Shown: positions 15,422-23,658 of the stretch, in pieces
Layout of the letters: every line of letters starts with the position of its first letter
Position numbering within the stretch: the first letter of the stretch is position 1
Assembly: GCF_006438875.1 (NCBI RefSeq)
Contig: NZ_RCZH01000001.1
Coordinates: 185,151-241,250, forward strand
DNA length: 56,100 bases
Direction of reading: 5' to 3'
DNA from: Flavobacterium pectinovorum
GTDB lineage: Bacteria; Bacteroidota; Bacteroidia; Flavobacteriales; Flavobacteriaceae
The notes under the pieces: generated by a model
Seen by the model: the letters and a program-made list of their open reading frames with translations, nothing else
The model's database searches: none
What the model was told of the DNA's origin: nothing
Program-made: the position numbers and the translations under genes

Positions 15422-18100
15422 TTACTTTTTAACGAATTTAAAGTTTTGAACTCCATTTTCAGTTGTCGAAGCTTTTATCATATAAACACCTTTTGCAAGA
15501 TTATTTACCGGAACTTCTGAAGTAATCATATCTTCGGCAACAATAGTTGTTTTCCAAACTTCTTTACCTGCCGTGTCATACATAGAAAGCGCAACAGGAC
15601 CATTAATCGTATGATCAAACTTTATTTGAAAAGTCGTCGATGCAGGATTCGGAAATACATAATTGGTTGCGGCAGTTTTAAAATAACTCGGAGTGCTTAA
15701 CACAGATCCAAGAGAAATAGCATAAAGCGCAGCATCGGCCTGAGGCAATTGAACGCTTAATGTTCCTTGTGTTGTGCTTGTAGTACCGGAGTATAATTCT
15801 TTGACCGTATAATTTCCTGAACCTAAGCCTAAACGACTTAAGTTGATATTGTTCGTTACGGCAGCATTACTGTAATTAAATACCGCAACATAAGTAACAT
15901 CATTGTGAGTAGCCGAGAAAATATTGGCAGCATTGTAACCCGTATTTCCATCGGCAGGACGAAAGTTTACATCAGCGCGGGCAACATTCATAACATCATT
16001 ATTTTGTAAAAGAGATTGCGCTTTCGCTTTCCATGCACCTGCAACAGAAAAATCATCACCACTTGTAATTGTTCCTGTTACGACACTGCTCAAAAGTCTT
16101 GCACGGTTTTCTCCTGCAGTAACAGTCCCAAACACAACATGATCAGCATCCAGATAATCGTAAATCTGATTTTGCCACCATCCATAAGTAGTACTGTTAA
16201 GCGTATAATCAGTATCGCCAATACTGCTGTAAGCATCGCAGGCAATACGGCGTACATGTACATACGGTCCCGTTGCAATATTGGGTGAAATTGCAGCTTC
16301 AACCAACATAGTTCCGTTAATTTCATCTATTAAATATTTCATTCCTTCCTGATAAGCTTCCATACCCGTATGCAATTGATAATTTACAAAACTATCAGCC
16401 TCAATACTGGCGTGCGTCAAAAAGTCGACTTTTACCATCTCAAAACCCGCTGCTTTAAAGCGATTAATGAAATAGTGTATTCTTGCCTTAGTTCCCGGAC
16501 TTGTAGGATCCATTGCATAAGCGCCGTCAAGCTCAAAAGGAGCACCATTAACCGTAGTCCAACATTGATTGTAACTGTATGAACTGCCCTCGACCTGACG
16601 ATTGTATTTACCCCAATCTACAAACGGAGCCCAGTAAATACCCGCTTTAAAACCTTTACTTTTGGCATAAGTAACAAATTGTGCCAGTTGCGCATCAGTC
16701 ATATTATCCCAATAAGAATCCAAATCTATGAATAGTGTATTATCCTCGGTTTTGTATGCCGGACAATCATCATGAAAAAAGTCTGTAACTGCATTAACCT
16801 TCGTTAAATTGATAGAAGTCTGCATGGCGCCCCAACTGTTCCAACCTATAGGTTTTGGAGCCGTCCAGTCAAAAATATATTTAGGTTGCAGTGCTGCATT
16901 TGCCTGAGCAAATTCTTCAAAACCAGATCTCCAATCGTCATTAGCGCTAATAATTACCTTTGGCGAAGGACAACTTGTTTGACCAACGTTTACCCAACCG
17001 TGACCACGAGTATCCCTTGTAATCTCTTTCTTTGTCCATCCTGCAATAACCGAAACATAAGCAGATGAAGTTCCACCGCCGTTTACAGTAATACCGGTTT
17101 TCCATTTTGTATGTTCAAGAGAACCTATAACCAAACCTTTACGATTGGTATTATTGTAAATATTAGTAACCTCAGATGCCGTAAAATCGGCAGCATTAAG
17201 CGGATAAGCATTGTATCGAACCCAGGCATCATTATCGTAAGGGACAAATACAGCTCTCGTGTCTCCGCTGCCAAAGTTTGGCGTAACCTGATAACTCGTC
17301 AATGGTGACATTTTATAGCAATTAGATCCATTTCCCGTAAGGACAACCTGCACGGCAAGATAATTTTTATTGGTATACGTATAAAAAATCTGTTGCATGC
17401 CTAAAGTATAATTTCCACTTAAAGTGAAAATATGCTTCGTACCGCTGCCAATATTGTCTGTAAAGGATTCGGAAGTATAAACCGCCGTGGCAAAATTACT
17501 ACTCACATATTGCTGATCACTAAAAGCATAAGCCGATGCCTTCGCGATTACTGTCGCACCATTGAATTTTACGTCGTACGTTTTATTACCTAAATTGTAA
17601 ACTATACTATTATTGGTACCAAAAGTAACAGTTTGCAACGTACCGGCAGCAATTGGTGTCAAAACGAACTTGTCCAGATTAGGCGCCCACGAACTCGTGT
17701 TGTCCCAAAGCAGAGTAGTGTTTCCGCTGTTTAAGTACACGCTTATATTTTTTGAAGCCGCAGTACTCCAACCGCCACTTGACTCACACGGAATCGCTAT
17801 AGCTGTTGCTGAACCCGCTGTTAAACGGATTGTTCGAGGATCACCGGTGCAATAAAACAATTGTAAATTGTACCAGCCTGTTGCAGATACTGTAACATTT
17901 ACAGAAACGCTGCTATCTCCACCCAGATTCCCTACTATTTTGCCGGAACAAGCATCACAGGTTTGTATGTTGGCGCTGTTGGTTCTGGTGCCATTTTCAA
18001 ATTCATAAGTTTGAGCTGACCCATATAGGGCAAACAATGAGGCTATGACGGTAAGAAATCCTTTAACCGAAAATTTTTCTTTTGTAATTTTTTCTTGCAT
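15422..18100 (-). CDS. Secreted GH27/GH36-like alpha-glycosidase with CBM and T9SS sorting domain
   Basis: An 892-aa secreted enzyme. The signal peptide ends around LYGSA/QTYEFENG. An N-terminal beta-sandwich resembling CBM35/CBM6 spans about residues 30-150. A family 27/36/97-clan (alpha-galactosidase-like) barrel follows (PKPIGWNSWGAMQTS, LFIDLDSYWDNMTDAQL, GFKAGIYWAPFVDWG). Probable nucleophile Asp559 lies in MVKVDFLTH; the acid/base is probably one of Asp629/Asp631 in SSIGDTDYT. A C-terminal beta domain precedes a T9SS type A sorting domain (YVFPNPASTTFQIKF to the final FKFVKK). It is thus exported by T9SS and probably surface-anchored or released to cut plant or algal alpha-galactosides. 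The exact linkage is inferred only from the clan. Confidence 0.85.
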   Translation of the reverse strand: MQEKITKEKFSVKGFLTVIASLFALYGSAQTYEFENGTRTNSANIQTCDACSGKIVGNLGGDSSVSVNVTVSATGWYNLQLFYCTGDPRTIRLTAGSATAIAIPCESSGGWSTAASKNISVYLNSGNTTLLWDNTSSWAPNLDKFVLTPIAAGTLQTVTFGTNNSIVYNLGNKTYDVKFNGATVIAKASAYAFSDQQYVSSNFATAVYTSESFTDNIGSGTKHIFTLSGNYTLGMQQIFYTYTNKNYLAVQVVLTGNGSNCYKMSPLTSYQVTPNFGSGDTRAVFVPYDNDAWVRYNAYPLNAADFTASEVTNIYNNTNRKGLVIGSLEHTKWKTGITVNGGGTSSAYVSVIAGWTKKEITRDTRGHGWVNVGQTSCPSPKVIISANDDWRSGFEEFAQANAALQPKYIFDWTAPKPIGWNSWGAMQTSINLTKVNAVTDFFHDDCPAYKTEDNTLFIDLDSYWDNMTDAQLAQFVTYAKSKGFKAGIYWAPFVDWGKYNRQVEGSSYSYNQCWTTVNGAPFELDGAYAMDPTSPGTKARIHYFINRFKAAGFEMVKVDFLTHASIEADSFVNYQLHTGMEAYQEGMKYLIDEINGTMLVEAAISPNIATGPYVHVRRIACDAYSSIGDTDYTLNSTTYGWWQNQIYDYLDADHVVFGTVTAGENRARLLSSVVTGTITSGDDFSVAGAWKAKAQSLLQNNDVMNVARADVNFRPADGNTGYNAANIFSATHNDVTYVAVFNYSNAAVTNNINLSRLGLGSGNYTVKELYSGTTSTTQGTLSVQLPQADAALYAISLGSVLSTPSYFKTAATNYVFPNPASTTFQIKFDHTINGPVALSMYDTAGKEVWKTTIVAEDMITSEVPVNNLAKGVYMIKASTTENGVQNFKFVKK

Positions 18101-18379
18101 AATAATTTATTTTAAATAGTTAAGATGCAGTACTATACTATACTGTGCTACAATGATAAGAAAAATATGAATAGAATGTATAAAATGTTAAAAAATAATT
18201 GATTTAATTATTTTTTACAGACTTAATTATGGTATTTGTTTATTGTTTGCTGATGTTGTTAAAAAAGAATATTCCGATTAATGATAAAGTATAGCGCACG
18301 AAAAATGCATATTGATGTTTTACAGGATATGATTCCTTACTTTTTTAACTAAAAGTTATTTAGAGTGGAATTATTAAAA
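18101..18379. other. Divergent spacer without gene
   Basis: An AT-rich spacer between the glycosidase (minus) and tetR (plus). Near 18128-18148 there is a short CTATACTATACT repeat. No convincing TAnnTTTG promoter for the glycosidase is visible. The tetR promoter and operator begin at 18380. Confidence 0.5.
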
Positions 18380-18395
18380 TTAATCATTTGATTAA
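18380..18395. promoter_or_regulatory. TetR operator 1 (TTAATCATTTGATTAA)
   Basis: A 16-base palindrome, TTAATCA-TT-TGATTAA, located 6 bases before the TTG of the tetR promoter. The same palindrome, read from the other strand, occurs at 19073-19088 before tolC. Two identical sites framing the regulator gene point to autorepression plus control of the exporter operon. Confidence 0.75.
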
Positions 18396-18400
18396 ATCTT

Positions 18401-18432
18401 TTGTTTAAAATTAAAAAATATTTATATCTTTG
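18401..18432 (+). promoter_or_regulatory. Promoter of tetR
   Basis: TTG at 18401-18403, a 21-base spacer and TATCTTTG at 18425-18432. The ATG follows 18 bases later. A palindromic operator sits immediately upstream. Confidence 0.75.
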
Positions 18433-18450
18433 CCTCAGATTAAAATTATT

Positions 18451-19053
18451 ATGGCACCAAAAAGCAAAGACGCAAGCACCGAGGAAAGAATAAAAGAAGC
18501 AGCCCGAACCGTATTTACCCAAAAGGGATATTCGGCTACGCGTACTCGTGATATTGCCGAAGAAGCTGGGATTAATCTGGCTTTGTTAAACTATTATTTT
18601 AGAAGCAAAGAGAAACTCTTTGAGCTTGTCATGGCAGAAAAAGTTGGGAAGTTGTTTGGTGTAATTGCACCAATTGTTAACAATCAAAATACTTCGCTTG
18701 ACGAAAAGGTAACCTTGATTGCTGACGCTTATATTACAATGTTAACTCAAAATCCGGGTTTGCCTTTGTTTGTTTTGAGCGAAATACGAAATAATCCAGA
18801 GCATTTTGGCAATAAAATGCAAGCCGGAAAATTACTGACAGAATCTTATTTTGTGAAACAATTAATAGAAAAAAGACCGGACATACATCCGTTACATTTT
18901 ATTATAAATGTTTTATCGATGTGTATTTTTCCGTTTATTGCAAAACCCGTTTTAGAATCTGCGGGAGTTATGTCAGCAAATCAGTTAAATGATTTTACAG
19001 AAGAAAGAAAGACATTCATTGTAAAATGGTTTAAAGCTATGATAGACTCGTAG
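18451..19053 (+). CDS. TetR-family repressor of the exporter operon
   Basis: A 200-aa TetR-family protein. The N-terminal DNA-binding domain is clear (ERIKEAARTVFTQKGYSATR, then TRDIAEEAGINLALLNYYFR with S-K-E-K-L-F). The C-terminal ligand domain has no recognisable signature. The start at 18451 is preferred to one 7 codons upstream, which lies inside the promoter. It heads the tolC-hlyD-ABC-ABC-permease-permease cluster. Its operator palindrome occurs both before it and before tolC. The arrangement parallels E. coli CecR (YbiH), the TetR regulator of ybhGFSR. The inducer is unknown. Confidence 0.92.
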   Translation: MAPKSKDASTEERIKEAARTVFTQKGYSATRTRDIAEEAGINLALLNYYFRSKEKLFELVMAEKVGKLFGVIAPIVNNQNTSLDEKVTLIADAYITMLTQNPGLPLFVLSEIRNNPEHFGNKMQAGKLLTESYFVKQLIEKRPDIHPLHFIINVLSMCIFPFIAKPVLESAGVMSANQLNDFTEERKTFIVKWFKAMIDS

Positions 19054-19072
19054 CTATTTTTTTGGACTTAAT

Positions 19073-19088
19073 TTAATCAAATGATTAA
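19073..19088. promoter_or_regulatory. TetR operator 2 (TTAATCAAATGATTAA)
   Basis: The 16-base palindrome TTAATCA-AA-TGATTAA is the same site as at 18380-18395 read on the other strand. It ends 30 bases before the tolC ATG. No good TAnnTTTG promoter is seen in the 65-base tetR-tolC gap, so it may act on a weak internal promoter or on readthrough. Confidence 0.75.
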
Positions 19089-19118
19089 AACGAAATATTA
19101 AATATTAAAAAATTGAGT

Positions 19119-20384
19119 ATGAAAAGGTTATTAGTTATTGTACTGGTTATTTTTCCTGTATTACAGTTTTATGCACAACAAGAACGCAAGATTTTAAAAC
19201 TTGAAGATTGTTATGCACTGGCAGAAGAAAATTACCCGTTATCTAAAAAAAGAGATTTGATTGCCAAAAGCAGCGAATACACAATTGATAATATTGCAAA
19301 AGGATATTATCCTAAGTTTGACATTTTTGGACAGGCAACTTATCAGTCAGATGTGACAAAATTACCCGTTCGGCTTCCGGGTCTTGAAGTGCCTATTTTA
19401 AAGAACGATCAATATCGCGCTTACGCGGAAGTGAATCAGCTTATTTATGATGGAGGTGCTTTGAAACAACAGAAAGAACTTGTTGAAAAACAAACGAAAG
19501 TTTCGGAACAGCAACTCAAAGTTGATTTGTATGCCGTAAAACAACGCATTACGGAACTTTATTTCGGAATTCTTGTTTTTGAAGAACAGCTTCGCCAGAA
19601 TGATTTGCTTAAAAATGATATTAACATCGGAATGAAAACTGTTCAGGCACAACTTACAAATGGAACGGCTTTTAGAAGCAGTCTGGATTTGCTTAAAGCA
19701 GAATATCTCAAAGCAGATCAAATCGCCATTGGGATTCGCAATTACAGAAAATCATATTTAGATATGCTCGGACTTTTTATTAATTCAGAACTGGCTTCGG
19801 ACACACAACTGGAAACTCCTGCAAATGTTGTTAATTTAACAGAGATAAAACGTCCTGAACTGGCGCTTTTTAGTTATCGAAATGAAAGTTTGGAACTCGG
19901 CAAAAAAACAATCGAAATACAGAATTTACCCAAGTTTAATTTTTTTGTCCAAGGCGGTATGGGAAATCCCGGACTAAATATGCTTGAAGAAGGCTGGAAA
20001 GGATATTATATTGGCGGCGTTAGGCTTAATTGGTCTTTAACGGGACTTTATACCGATAAAAAACAAAAGCAGATTATCGATATTAACAAAGAACAACTCG
20101 AAGTCGATAAGGAAGTTTTCCTTTTTAATACAAATCAATCTGTAAAACAGCAAAATGCCGAAATCACGAAACTGGAAGAATACCTTATTTCTGATACTGA
20201 AATCATAGCGCTTAGAAACAATGTAAAAAAAGCAGCTTTGGCACAATTAGAAAATGGTGTAATTGATTCAAGTGATTATCTGCGTGATGTAAACGAGGAA
20301 AATACGGCGGCGCAAAATAAAATAATCCACGAAACAGATTTGCTTTTGGCCAAATACAGACAAAAATTAATAACCGGTAATTAA
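19119..20384 (+). CDS. TolC-family outer membrane efflux protein
   Basis: A 421-aa TolC-like channel subunit. The signal peptide MKRLLVIVLVIFPVLQFYA is followed by Q-Q-E. Long amphipathic helices and internal duplication are typical (LKLEDCYALAEENYPLSKKR near the start; NKEQLEVDKEVFLFNTNQSV in the second half). It would trimerise in the outer membrane and connect to the HlyD-like adaptor. The ATG at 19119 is chosen over a TTG two codons earlier. Only 8 bases separate it from the adaptor gene, so they are co-translated. An operator for the upstream TetR protein lies 30 bases before the start. Confidence 0.9.
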   Translation: MKRLLVIVLVIFPVLQFYAQQERKILKLEDCYALAEENYPLSKKRDLIAKSSEYTIDNIAKGYYPKFDIFGQATYQSDVTKLPVRLPGLEVPILKNDQYRAYAEVNQLIYDGGALKQQKELVEKQTKVSEQQLKVDLYAVKQRITELYFGILVFEEQLRQNDLLKNDINIGMKTVQAQLTNGTAFRSSLDLLKAEYLKADQIAIGIRNYRKSYLDMLGLFINSELASDTQLETPANVVNLTEIKRPELALFSYRNESLELGKKTIEIQNLPKFNFFVQGGMGNPGLNMLEEGWKGYYIGGVRLNWSLTGLYTDKKQKQIIDINKEQLEVDKEVFLFNTNQSVKQQNAEITKLEEYLISDTEIIALRNNVKKAALAQLENGVIDSSDYLRDVNEENTAAQNKIIHETDLLLAKYRQKLITGN

Positions 20385-20392
20385 TTATAAAG

Positions 20393-21286
20393 ATGAAAAG
20401 AATACTATTCATAACAATAGCAGCATTCGCAATATCATGTTCTGATAATAAGAATGAATTTGATGCCACAGGAACTTTTGAAGCCGTAGAAACTATTATT
20501 CCGGCAGAAGCTGGCGGAATTATCAAAGAACTCAAAGTTGAGGAAGGGAATGCCTTAAAGGAAGGTCAGGTTGTAGGTTATATCGATACGATTCAACTTT
20601 CGCTTAAGCGAGATCAATTATTGGCACAAATTAAAGCCACACAAAGCAAAAAACCGGATATCAACTCGCAGTTGGATGTGTACAGAGAAGAATTGCGTCA
20701 GGCGAAAATCGATCAGCAACGCATGCAAAATCTCGTAAAAGCTGATGCTGCAACGAGAAAGCAACTTGATGACGCCACAACAAAAGTTGCCGTGATTCAA
20801 AAGCAAATAAACGCTTTGCAAACCCAACTGAATATTAGTACAACCGGAATTGATGATGAAACGCAAACTTTGAAAGTGCAAATAAATCAGATAAAAGATC
20901 AATTATCAAAATCTAAAATCGTAAACAAAACCACGGGAACGGTATTGACAAAATATGCTGAGGTTGGTGAAATGGCAACAATTGGTAAACCATTATATAA
21001 AATCGCAGATTTGTCAACTATAATTTTGAGGGTTTATATTACCGGAGATCAATTGCCAACGGTTAAACTGAACGATAAAGTGAAAGTTTTTGTTGATGCC
21101 ACAGACAAAACCTATAAAGAATATGAAGGTGTTGTTGAATGGATTAGCGATAAAGCAGAGTTTACACCAAAAACAATCCAGACAAAAGACGAACGTGCCA
21201 ATTTGGTTTATGCCGTAAAGGTTAGAGTCAAAAATGAAGGTTATCTTAAAATTGGAATGTATGGCGAAATAAAACTTTCGAAATAA
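20393..21286 (+). CDS. HlyD/YbhG-like periplasmic adaptor lipoprotein
   Basis: A 297-aa membrane fusion protein. The signal MKRILFITIAAFAIS is followed by C-S-D, a lipobox. The lipoyl half-motifs are FEAVETIIPAEAGGIIKELK and KSKIVNKTTGTVLTKYAEVG, with a coiled-coil hairpin between them (roughly residues 65-165). A beta-barrel part follows (LSTIILRVYITGDQLPTV). It links the inner-membrane ABC transporter to TolC. Its stop overlaps the next gene's ATG by one base (TAATG). Most like E. coli YbhG among known adaptors by context. Confidence 0.9.
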   Translation: MKRILFITIAAFAISCSDNKNEFDATGTFEAVETIIPAEAGGIIKELKVEEGNALKEGQVVGYIDTIQLSLKRDQLLAQIKATQSKKPDINSQLDVYREELRQAKIDQQRMQNLVKADAATRKQLDDATTKVAVIQKQINALQTQLNISTTGIDDETQTLKVQINQIKDQLSKSKIVNKTTGTVLTKYAEVGEMATIGKPLYKIADLSTIILRVYITGDQLPTVKLNDKVKVFVDATDKTYKEYEGVVEWISDKAEFTPKTIQTKDERANLVYAVKVRVKNEGYLKIGMYGEIKLSK

Positions 21287-22194
21287 TGGAATCCGTTGTT
21301 GTAAAAAATATTGTCAAAACCTACGGCAAGGAAAAAAAGATAGCAGTAAACGATGTTTCTTTTTCAGTAAACAAAGGCGAGCTTTTTGGTTTGATTGGTC
21401 CTGATGGAGCGGGCAAAACCAGTATTTTTAGGATTCTGACCACCCTTTTGCTTGCAGACCAGGGTTCAGCTACAGTTGGCGGTCTTGATGTGGTAAAAGA
21501 TTTTAAAGCTATCCGAAATACAATAGGCTATATGCCTGGGAAATTCTCGTTGTATCAGGATTTGACTGTCGAAGAAAATCTGAACTTTTTCGCGACATTA
21601 TTCGGAACAACGATCGAAGAAAATTACGATTTGATAAAAGATATTTACATTCAGATTGAACCTTTTAAAACCCGAAGAGCCGGGAAATTATCAGGCGGAA
21701 TGAAACAAAAACTAGCTTTGTGCTGCGCATTGATTCACAAACCAAATGTGCTTTTTCTGGACGAACCTACAACCGGAGTTGATCCTGTTTCAAGAAAAGA
21801 ATTTTGGGAAATGCTCAAGAAACTAAAACAGCAGGATATTACCATTATCGTATCAACGCCATATATGGATGAAGCCAATCTTTGCGACAGAATTGCCCTG
21901 ATTCAGGATGGAAAAATACTGTCGATAGATACTCCCAAAAATATAATTGGTAATTATCCCGATGCACTTTTTGCAGTAAAAGCTGCCGAAATGTATCCGC
22001 TTTTGCAGGCTTTGAAACTATATCCAGACCGACTTGCGAGTTATGCATTTGGAGAATTTGCTCATTTTTCTTTCAAAGGAAATCCTGATAAAGCAGGTTT
22101 AAAGCTGTTTCTCGAAAGTAAAGGAATTAAAAACATTGAGATAAAAGAGGCAGATGTGACGATTGAGGATAGTTTTATTAAGCTTTTGAGTTAG
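21286..22194 (+). CDS. ABC transporter ATPase 1 (YbhF N-half-like)
   Basis: A 302-aa ABC ATPase for the exporter. Motifs: Walker A GLIGPDGAGKTSIFR, signature LSGGMKQKLALCCAL, Walker B VLFLDEPTTGVDP. The H-loop region reads IIVSTPYMDEANLCD, where the usual His is replaced by Pro (S-T-P-Y). The same change occurs in the first half of YbhF-like proteins. It is about 60 residues longer than a minimal domain. In E. coli YbhF the two ATPase domains are fused; here they are two genes. It is translationally coupled to the adaptor gene. A 483-base palindrome-filled spacer follows before ATPase 2. Confidence 0.92.
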   Translation: MESVVVKNIVKTYGKEKKIAVNDVSFSVNKGELFGLIGPDGAGKTSIFRILTTLLLADQGSATVGGLDVVKDFKAIRNTIGYMPGKFSLYQDLTVEENLNFFATLFGTTIEENYDLIKDIYIQIEPFKTRRAGKLSGGMKQKLALCCALIHKPNVLFLDEPTTGVDPVSRKEFWEMLKKLKQQDITIIVSTPYMDEANLCDRIALIQDGKILSIDTPKNIIGNYPDALFAVKAAEMYPLLQALKLYPDRLASYAFGEFAHFSFKGNPDKAGLKLFLESKGIKNIEIKEADVTIEDSFIKLLS

Positions 22195-22205
22195 TATGCG
22201 CATTT

Positions 22206-22283
22206 TTGTCATCCCGAGGAACGAGGGATCTCCGCGAGTAACTCGACAAAGATTAGCAATTTATTTTACAGGAATGACAAGAT
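22206..22283 (+). repeat. TTGTCATCCCGAGGAACGAG-type repeat inside the operon
   Basis: TTGTCATCCCGAGGAACGAG starts at 22206 and continues as GGGATCTCCGCGAGTAACTC and GACAAAGATT. It is closely similar in plan to 37929-38005 and to fragments at 1-20 and 31071-31094. A short inverted end (GGAATGACAAGATTATGG) follows at 22271-22288. It is non-coding and inserted between two genes of the exporter operon. Confidence 0.65.
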
Positions 22284-22308
22284 TATGGAAGCTTTGTGTG
22301 TAGGTGTA

Positions 22309-22635
22309 GTCCCTACGGGACAAATATTTTGGAGCGGCGTAATAATTTTTCTACCAACAGATAATCTCTCCGAGATATACTTGTAGGAATTAAATATGTA
22401 ATAAAAAATTAAAAAAAATACTCCGTTAGGAGTTTCTGCCAATATATAATCTCTCCGAGATATACTTTTAGGAGTCAAATATGTTGGCAAAAGATATAAA
22501 AACGATAAATGTATCAGTTTTATAGGTCACAAATATGTGATCGAAAATCAAAAAAATACTCCGTTAGGAGTTATCTGTTGGTAGAAAAAGAAATGAAATA
22601 TAATTGTATTGTCCCGTAGGGACAATACAATTATA
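22309..22635. repeat. Large nested palindrome cassette between the two ATPase genes
   Basis: Components: GTCCCTACGGGAC (22309-22321); the outer inverted arms TTTTTCTACCAACAGATAA (22346-22364) and its exact complement at 22571-22589; two copies of ACTCCGTTAGGAGT (22420-22433, 22558-22571); two direct copies of ATAATCTCTCCGAGATATAC (from 22361 and about 22447); and a final long palindrome with 17-bp arms TATAATTGTATTGTCCC, loop GTA (22599-22635). The block is symmetric overall and has no coding content. It fills most of a spacer inside an operon, so it is transcribed and should fold strongly. Confidence 0.8.
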
Positions 22636-22677
22636 TACGATTGACAAAATACGCCCCAACGATTTAAAACCAATTTT

Positions 22678-23418
22678 ATGAACGAAAATGTAATTTCATG
22701 TAACGCATTAACAAAACGATTTGGAGATTTTACAGCTGTAGATTCCATCACGTTTGACGTAGAAAAAGGAGAGATTTTCGGTTTTCTTGGAGCAAATGGT
22801 GCGGGGAAAACCACTGCAATGAGAATGTTGTGCGGATTATCGATTCCAACATCCGGAGAAGCGACAATTGCCGGATTTAATGTGTATAAAGAAACAGAGA
22901 AAATAAAGAAAAATATTGGGTATATGAGTCAGAAATTCTCGTTGTATGATGATTTGACGGTGCAGGAAAACATTACTTTTTTTGCCGGAATTTATGGGCT
23001 TTCAGATAAATCTATTAAAGAAAATAGTGCTTCATTATTGAAACAATTGGGCATGGAAGATCAGGCGAATAAAAGAGTAGGTTCGCTTCCGTTGGGATGG
23101 AAACAGAAATTGGCATTTTCGACTGCCATTATTCATAAACCGGAAATTGTATTTCTCGACGAGCCTACCGGAGGCGTTGATCCTGTTACTCGTAGACAAT
23201 TTTGGGATTTAATTTATGAAGCCTCAGGAAACGGAATTACCGTTTTTGTAACGACACATTATATGGACGAAGCAGAATATTGCAACAGAGTTTCGATAAT
23301 GGTCGATGGAAGGGTAGAAGCACTAGATACGCCAACCAATTTGAAAAAGCAGTTTAATGTTTCGACAATGGACGAGGTATTTTATCATCTTGCCAGAGAA
23401 GCAAAACGTGGGGAATAA
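22678..23418 (+). CDS. ABC transporter ATPase 2 (YbhF C-half-like)
   Basis: A 246-aa ABC ATPase. Motifs: Walker A GFLGANGAGKTTAMR, Q-loop near GYMSQKFSLY, Walker B IVFLDEPTGGVDP, H-loop VFVTTHYMDEAEYC (His present). The signature is S-L-P-L-G-W-K-Q-K instead of LSGGQ. The C-half of YbhF-type fusions has the same substitution. So ATPase 1 keeps a normal signature but has an altered H-loop, and ATPase 2 the reverse: a heterodimer with probably one competent ATP site. It is separated from both neighbours by repeat-filled spacers (483 and 240 bases). Confidence 0.92.
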   Translation: MNENVISCNALTKRFGDFTAVDSITFDVEKGEIFGFLGANGAGKTTAMRMLCGLSIPTSGEATIAGFNVYKETEKIKKNIGYMSQKFSLYDDLTVQENITFFAGIYGLSDKSIKENSASLLKQLGMEDQANKRVGSLPLGWKQKLAFSTAIIHKPEIVFLDEPTGGVDPVTRRQFWDLIYEASGNGITVFVTTHYMDEAEYCNRVSIMVDGRVEALDTPTNLKKQFNVSTMDEVFYHLAREAKRGE

Positions 23419-23504
23419 TATAAAAAAACATTGGGTGTAAATGATTTTAATACATAGAAATATAGATTTTGCAAACCTAAAAAAGGCATTTCATTTATTT
23501 TAAA

Positions 23505-23547
23505 TGCATCCCGTCCCGTCCCGACGCTTCGGGATTGGGATCGGGAC
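23505..23547. repeat. CCCGTCCCGACGCTTCGGGA repeat inside the operon
   Basis: A GC-rich palindromic stretch (GTCCCGACGCTTCGGGAT, then TGGGATCGGGAC) in the 240-base spacer between ATPase 2 and permease 1. A close copy lies at 37828-37859. The rest of the spacer (23419-23658) shows nothing else recognisable. Confidence 0.65.
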
Positions 23548-23658
23548 TATGTGATAGAAATTTGTTTCTTTTTGTACCCTTTTTTACACATAAAATCTAT
23601 GTTCTATGTGTTAGAATGACAATTTTAATGAATTACTGATAATACGTTAATATAAAAT

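Noticed and set aside
22309..22635. CRISPR-like array between ATPase genes
   Set aside because: The repeated units are few, of different kinds and arranged as inverted pairs; spacing is irregular and there are no cas genes.
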